From: Sporobolomyces roseus
Lineage: Eukaryota; Basidiomycota; Microbotryomycetes; Sporidiobolales; Sporidiobolaceae
NCBI GenBank assembly: GCA_016617785.1
Contig: JADILM010000001.1
Span: 3,720,001-3,784,000 of the forward strand
Length of the DNA stretch: 64,000 bases
Direction of reading: 5' to 3'
Below the pieces are notes generated by a model that ran no database searches, had not been told where the DNA came from, and worked only from the letters and a program-made list of their open reading frames with translations. Both the position numbers and the translations under genes were made by a program. This document shows positions 58,701 through 64,000 of the stretch, piece after piece. The first letter of the stretch is position 1, and each line of letters opens with the position of its first letter.

Positions 58701-59368
58701 TTCCCACTTCCGAACAAACTGCCGAAGGTTCTTCACCTGTTTCCTCGACCCCTAGCGATCATGCTACCGAAGGTAAGGATGAATCGAAGGAGAGCGAGGG
58801 CAAGTCTCGTATGGATAAATGGAACGAGCTCCCTACAGCTGCTCACGTTGGTATCATCGGAGGTGCGGCTGTTGTCGGACTTGTGAGTCTCGTCTTTATC
58901 CGATTTCAACCCGACTACGAAACTAAATTCTTCACTCCCCATTTCAGCTTTTCGTCGTTATCATTGGACGTTGTTGCTGGTACGGCCAACCCGCCCGTCT
59001 CGCCTTTCCTCCCATTGAGCTGACAATTCCTTGACATCGCTTTTTGCAGGAAACGAGCGAGCAGTTCGTCGAAAGAACCTCCCACCGCCAAATACGCCCC
59101 CATCGGAGATCAAGGAGAGTTCGCGGGCCCAGTCACGCCTTACGCCTCGAACAATGGAATGGCTTACGACGCTCCTCAAATGTCTTCATCCTCTCCTCCC
59201 GTTTTCGCAACTCAAGTAGTTCCACCTCAAGCTCAACCTCAACGCCGAGCCTCTTCCGCTTCGACCTCTTCCGCCAACTCCAAGTACACCAATGGAGGAT
59301 ACGTGCCAAGCTCGTCGCTACGAAAGCAGTATTTTCCCGAAGGTTCGCAAGGAAACAATCGAGTCTAG
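55738..59368 (+). CDS. Cell-wall enzyme: Kre9/KNH domain, CBM18, GH16 (Crh-like), TM anchor
   Basis: Signal peptide MRSRLAAYATPFLLATLVKSA. Residues ~20-130 form a Kre9/KNH-type beta domain (TWKSFDVDLMSGSNFEM, VNVTRVASGLDGT, RFTIAAANG), then a Gln/Ser linker. A chitin-binding CBM18 follows: SCDIDNQCPVETPCCSEGG, RCGTGRNCLAGCNP. The GH16 fold comes next (TWSANRVLQNSSTWNGDAS, GNVTARIKSVAGAGIVTSF, then SGAEDEVNFEF where the catalytic ExDxE should be, YTISWLPETITWLVDG, YPQTPSRIRFSIYDGG). A Ser/Thr stalk, a dibasic EKRDE site, a TM helix (AAHVGIIGGAAVVGLLFVVIIG) and a cytosolic tail end it. About thirteen exons; the GH16 active-site Glu codon is split by an intron. Related Crh enzymes cross-link chitin to beta-glucan. 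The order CBM18-GH16 fits Utr2/Crh2; the KNH domain in front is extra. Confidence 0.86.
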
Positions 59369-59644
59369 CTGAGTAATTGTATGGGAAGAATGAGCATGGA
59401 AGAGGGAGGAGACTGAGAGTTTCGCATAGTAGTTGAGTCCCAGACAAGCGGATCTTACTGTTATCGAGTTTTTTTTGCAATTTGTCTTTGTTTTCGAATC
59501 TTGTTTCGTGCTGGTCGTCATTCAATTGTCGCCATCCTCAGTGAGGTCGTCTCTACGATCTAGTTGCTCTTCGCTCGCGATCCAATGAAACTTTACAAAG
59601 CGACTAACCGCACAAATACAGAAAATCAGAACTTTTTGGACAGC
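59369..59644. other. Convergent 3' region
   Basis: Short region between the stops of the GH16 gene (+) and the membrane protein gene (-); no gene seen. Confidence 0.5.
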
Positions 59645-61744
59645 TCACTCTTCTACCCTTGATCTTGCGGGAGTCTGATCAGCTAGAAGTCTAGTCGTTC
59701 TTCTTGAGCTACTACGACCTGTAGTCCGTCGCGAGAGTACCGGAGTTCGTTCGATGTCGCCATCGTCGGTAGAGTCTGAAGAATCGTTGGCAGGGTGAAC
59801 CGACTGGTGTGTCGATTGGGAAGTGCCAGAGTGATGGCTGATGAAGCTATCTCGTCTCGAGAAGTTGAGGGATGGTAGGTATGGAGGACGATCGATCGAA
59901 GAATTCGGTCGATTTGGCGACGAACTAATCTCGCGGGGAGTAGGAGGGGGAGCGGGAGGATGAGATACAGCTAGACGCTTTGCTTTACGTTGCGCACTCA
60001 CTATGTAGCGAGACAATACAGGATCAGTGAGGCTCGGGGAAGTGAGGTTCAAAAAGGAATGTCACGACTGACGATGCTCTCGTAAAGGCTTGATCATGAA
60101 AGCGATTGCGGGGAAGCAGCCAAAAATGAGATTCTGTATAGCGGCATACGTCCTGCTCGCAGATGTAACGATCAGAAACCAGGCTATGAGCGAGAGAGAG
60201 AAACGAGACTGACCAAGCGGTTCCAACGAGCAAGAACTCATCGAGTGCTCGAAGCAGGATGACGATCACCAGCACGAACCAGATTACCCAGGTGACAAGA
60301 CTGAGCGAGATCTTGACATTACGTTCAGCCTTCGTCTCGACATGAATGAGGGTCAAGATGTTGCGCTCTGGAAGTTTCCCTCGCTTGATCAAACCCTGTA
60401 CCTTCAGTCGGAGTCGTAGTGACGAATTGGGATGTAGAGGGCTTCGGTCGTGCAGGTGAAAGAGTCGAACGAGGAATTCTGCGGCGGAAACCGAGGTGAA
60501 AACTGGAATCGCCATGAGAGCGGACGAGACGAGGGAGATGGAACTGAAGAGGAAGGTGGTGCCCGTCATCAACGAAGTGTTTGATGCTCCAATGAGGTCG
60601 GTACCTACAGATCTTGATGTTGAATATCATTCAGTTGAGGTGAGAGCGAAGAACGTACAATTGCTTTGCCAAAATATGGTCGAGTTACCCCACCATATCG
60701 TCACAGCATACGAGACGAACCTGTCCGCGCGAGAACTGGATCGTCAGTTCCCGAGGTAAGGACGAGAGATCGGGAACGAGGCTTACCAGAATACCTCGAT
60801 TCCGGTAAAAGTAAGAAACAATAGTAAAGCTTGTCGGCGATGCAGGAACTTTCGCAATCTCTGCCAGCTGCTGTCCCGAGGATTCCGGAAGAGAGAGTGC
60901 TTCGGCGCCACTGCTTCGCTTTTCCCTCGTTTGACTTGTCGCAGCATCGCTTTCTTCGTTTGCCAATCGTGAAGTGCTTCTTTTTGGCCGAATCCCTGTC
61001 ACAACGAGCAAGGATGAGGACAGGCTCGGGCTCGAGAGAAGAGAGCGACGAACGTGAAGATGATGTACGTCCGAGAGCAGGCAAGCAACGATCAAACCGC
61101 TGGTCGAAGAAGCGAGTAAGAACGCAAACCTGGAATGACGGAGCGAGTGAGCAAGCCGCAGATATTGGGATCAAGAGAGACGAAGAGAGAGACAATCAGC
61201 TTACTCTGCATGCCATCGCTGTAATCCATTCGTACCCTTCGAAACTGTTCCCATCCAGTTCCTAATTAGAACAGCAAAGATGTACATTTGCCCGAGCATC
61301 AGCTGCGCAACGACTGTTGTAGAACGTAATCAGTCAAGGGTAAGCATTTAGTGGAGGAGCTGAACTCACTATAGAGCGCCGACTGAGCCGGTTGAAACAA
61401 AACACTGAGCAAGTTGAAGACCGAAGCGATGATCAACCCTGCTATCGTTCCATAGGCGTTGATGGCCGGCGAGGCTGTGTCGAACGAGTATACAAGTCGT
61501 TCGAGGTAAAGCCAGGTGGGAGTTCGAGGTAAAGTCAGGTGGGAGATCAGATAAGGGAAAAAGGAAAACGAACGACAAATTCCGCAACAGGCTTGTTCCG
61601 GTGAGACTTGCCAGGGTGCCGAACAGTACTCTGACTGTAGAGCGGGTCAGCTATATATGTGAAGAGCTAAAGGATGATCAGAAGGGAACTTACGAAAGTG
61701 AGAGGGGCGCAAAGCGCAGAGAAAGCATCTTGAGCAGCTGGCAT
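59645..61744 (-). CDS. Polytopic membrane protein with CCGIC motif, unidentified
   Basis: Spliced by eye into about nine exons. The N-terminal ectodomain has SEYCSAPWQVSPEQACCGIC, a Cys pattern I associate with unnamed basidiomycete membrane proteins. Helices follow: NAYGTIAGLIIASVFNLLSV, VAQLMLGQMYIFAVLIRNW, AFLLASSTSGLIVACLLS, then a cytosolic basic loop (QTKKAMLRQVKRGKSEAV). More helices are RRQALLLFLTFTGIEVFW and VSYAVTIWWGNSTIFW, then LMTGTTFLFSSISLVSSAL, then LVTWVIWFVLVIVILLRAL and AAIQNLIFGCFPAIAFMIK. The Ser/Arg-rich cytosolic tail ends SRVEE at 59645. ATG 61744 is the first Met before the ectodomain. An upstream ORF (62140-61919) lies in the leader. Function is unknown; transporter or receptor are both possible. 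Confidence 0.7.
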
Positions 61745-62433
61745 CTCCTGAGAGATAGATCGGTTCTGGTTGTTGATTGTACTCTAGAGCAACTTGACTA
61801 TCTTCCGACGTCGACTGAAGGTTACTGGAAGGAATACGAGGCAGCAGAAGCCAAAACAAACGGTGAGCCGCTCGACAGCATGCTGATTTTTTTCGGTCTC
61901 CGGTAGATCCCGCGGAGGCTAAGAAGCGATAAGCAGCTTGATAGCCGGAGTGTCAGGGGTTTGCGCTTGATACGCATGGGTCCAACGACGAGAGTGGGCG
62001 AGCGAGATTAACGAGTCGAAAGCTTGCTCGGGAGGAGCGACGCTCAGGGCGAAGCAAGACGACGACGGGTCGAGAGCTCTGTACCTTTGGTCCAGGGCCT
62101 GGGGAGCGGGAAGCACTACTGTGTTCCACCGAGTCTGCATTGTCGCGAGGGAGGAGGAAAGTTAGGAACGAGCTGAACCTGAGCATTTCGAAAAGTCGGA
62201 ACGTGGCTTACGGATAGCTCATTGAGTAGCTTGTATCGCTCTGAACAGGCTCAGGGGCTGTCAGAAGGAAAATAGCGAGTTTGTGTGTAGAGAGTGTGAG
62301 AAGTCGGCCGAGAAAGGTGAAGAGGAGAGTGAGGACTTTGCTTGTCGCTGTACTGTACGGATCAGGTAGCTACAATATTGATAGGTGAGCCAGCAGCCTC
62401 CGAAACAAGTGAGTGGGAGGGAAGAGGGCTACG
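61745..62433. other. Divergent promoter, membrane protein / TSC1
   Basis: 689 bases between divergent starts. It includes an ATG-started 73-codon frame on the - strand (62140-61919) upstream of the membrane protein start, more likely an upstream ORF or leader exon than a gene. Confidence 0.45.
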
Positions 62434-64000
62434 ATGATGGCTTCATCTCTTTCCCTTTCCCACTCATCTCTCCCAGCTCAGGCACAATCAGATTCAAGGC
62501 CAGCCAGTCAAAACCAACTACGGAAGTCTAGCGCAAGTGTTGAGAGCGTACAAAAGCAGACCGCGAAGGAGTTAGAGAGAGAAACGGATAACTCGAGGTT
62601 GAATCAAAGGTGAGTCAGGTTCCTCTTTATGGAGCTACGGGACAGCACTGAGAGTCTCGCATGAATTAGAATGTCTACCAAGGAGACCCTGAGACTGCTC
62701 ACGCAATTATTCTCGTCATCTTCGTCAACCTCGAACCCATTCTCTCAATTCGACCTCCCCGAAGAAGTCTACGCCTTACTCGATAATCATCTACGAACAT
62801 TCGCTTCATCCTTCCCTCTCACCTCGACTGGCGGAAGTAGCAGTCAATCAGAAGGAGAACGTGAAAGAGCGAGGTGGAGAGATGGATTACTAGAAATTTG
62901 GGCACTCGTCGAACCCTTACCTGGGACTGAACGAGAATCACTCGCCAAGGTTTCAGCTTTCCTGTTGCTCCTTCACCGGTTGAGCGCGGACGTAGGGGAT
63001 GATGAAGATTCAGCATTAATAAGTCGGAAGGATATTGGCGCGGTTTGGTGGGGAGCTGTATTGAGGAGGACTATGTTAGGCACGGCGAAAGAAGGAGAAC
63101 AACAAAAGAGTCAAGATAAGGCGAGGGGAAGGAAACCGAATCGGAAGGGAAAGGAAACGATCGCAGCCTCACCTTCGTCCACTGGGAGTTCGATGAGACC
63201 GCTTTACGTTTCGAGGCAAGGATTGACGGTCGCGACCAAGACAGTCGTATGGGGAATGGCTACTCGACAGGATGATGCACAGTCGAAAGGGGAAGATTAC
63301 GTTTCACCATTCGGTTTGGTGATTCTTCACGAATACGAGGACAGAGCCCTTGCGAGATTGAAAGGTCTCGACGAAGGGTATGGAGTCAAGAACCTCGAAG
63401 AGTGTGTCATTAGCTGGGGAGAAGATTCACCAAAGGTACGTTTCGTCTTTCCGTCGAGCCGAACTTGGCGACTAACCCTCGACGAAATCTTAGGCTTTCT
63501 TCCTTCGCACCGCTCCCTTCATCACACCTAACGCACCATCCCGCCTCCCCTCTCTATCACTCGTACTCTCCTACCTCACGAAGCATTCCGCTAAATCCTA
63601 CCACGCACTCGAAACTCCTCTCCTCTCCAACCTGATCACGATTTCGCTCGTTTCGCCTTGTCCAGCAATCGTCAGTCTCGCTATCAAGTGTCTCGCCATC
63701 TTCCTCGTCACGCTTCCTGTCATCATCGGTGAAAGCCTGTTTGGAGTAATGGCTGCATACGCACGAGTCGTTAGTTGGGAATCTTCAGCAGATCAAACGG
63801 ATTCGAGAGATCCTAGTCCGGATCGATCAGGAGGTAAGCACACTCTTGTCGTTCATCTGTGATCTCCAGCTGAGCTGGACGTAAGTGTCCTACAGCGGTA
63901 GAACACCTCGAGGACGAACTCGACAACACTCCTCCTGATCCTACCATCCTCTTCACGGTGCTCTACGGTATCTACCCTTGCAACTTTACCGCCTTCCTCA
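62434..64000 (+). CDS. TSC1: Tuberous sclerosis 1 (hamartin) homologue, 5' part
   Basis: The gene runs off the window. Exon 1 (62434-62609) gives a Ser/Gln-rich leader; exon 2 starts at 62670 and reads RMSTKETLRLLTQLFSS. A helical HEAT-type core follows: FDLPEEVYALLDNHLRTFA, GLLEIWALVEPLPG, KVSAFLLLLHRL. Later exons read LLSNLITISLVSPCPAIVS, LAIKCLAIFLVTLPVIIGE and, at the window end, LFTVLYGIYPCNFTAFL. The last motif (LYGMYPCNF) is the clearest hallmark of TSC1/hamartin. TSC1 stabilises TSC2, the GAP for Rheb, and so restrains TORC1. ATG 62671 is an alternative start that would skip exon 1. Present in S. pombe and many basidiomycetes, absent from S. cerevisiae. Confidence 0.8.

Noticed and set aside
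1..64000. CRISPR arrays, bacterial IS elements, rRNA operons
   Set aside because: The window is eukaryotic with spliced genes; no spaced direct-repeat arrays, transposase frames or rRNA-like stretches were seen. tRNA detection by eye is unreliable, so absence is not claimed firmly.

Overview
The window is nuclear DNA of a filamentous or yeast-like basidiomycete fungus. The evidence is a compact, intron-rich layout with GT-AG introns mostly of 50-90 nt, split genes that only read through after splicing, pyrimidine-rich upstream regions, and protein types I know from Basidiomycota: a Kre9/KNH-CBM18-GH16 wall protein, a secreted Cys-rich protein ending in a basidiomycete-type domain, and a CCGIC-type membrane protein. 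A Pucciniomycotina red-yeast relative is my best guess, but that placement is inference. I saw no rRNA, bacterial mobile element or CRISPR, and recognised no tRNA by eye. All gene models were spliced by eye; internal exon edges may be off by a base or two, while starts and stops were checked.

Layout. 1-9.1 kb: partial N-terminus of an unidentified protein (-), ATP synthase subunit j (+), importin alpha (+), TFIIH subunit Tfb1/p62 (-), and a two-cluster iron-sulfur protein fusing an Aim32/Apd1-type domain to an adrenodoxin-type ferredoxin (+). 9.6-15.2 kb: Ubp3/USP10-type deubiquitinase (-) head-to-head with the P-body protein Scd6/Lsm14 (+). 15.6-20.4 kb: a CENP-I/Mis6 inner-kinetochore protein (-) and a secreted Pro/Lys-repeat protein (-). 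21.9-30.7 kb: the lipid-transfer autophagy protein Atg2 (-) and a single-pass membrane protein (-). 32.0-34.0 kb: F-box/leucine-rich-type protein (+).

34.2-41.3 kb: an unusual A-T-C-T non-ribosomal peptide synthetase (-) divergent from a membrane-anchored GH26-like glycosidase (+). 41.7-49.3 kb: AAAP-family amino-acid transporter (+), an unidentified coiled-coil protein with a 9-nt microexon (+), Nop16 (-) and GAR transformylase Ade8 (-). 50.3-59.4 kb: endocytic scaffold Ede1 (+) and a KNH-CBM18-GH16 cell-wall enzyme with a transmembrane anchor (+). 59.6-64.0 kb: polytopic membrane protein (-) and the start of a TSC1/hamartin homologue (+), which runs off the window.

Most genes are unrelated housekeeping neighbours, as expected in a fungal chromosome. 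The less ordinary content is the Aim32-ferredoxin fusion, the orphan mini-NRPS with its divergent glycosidase, the presence of CENP-I, the 9-nt microexon and the altered GH16 active-site motif.
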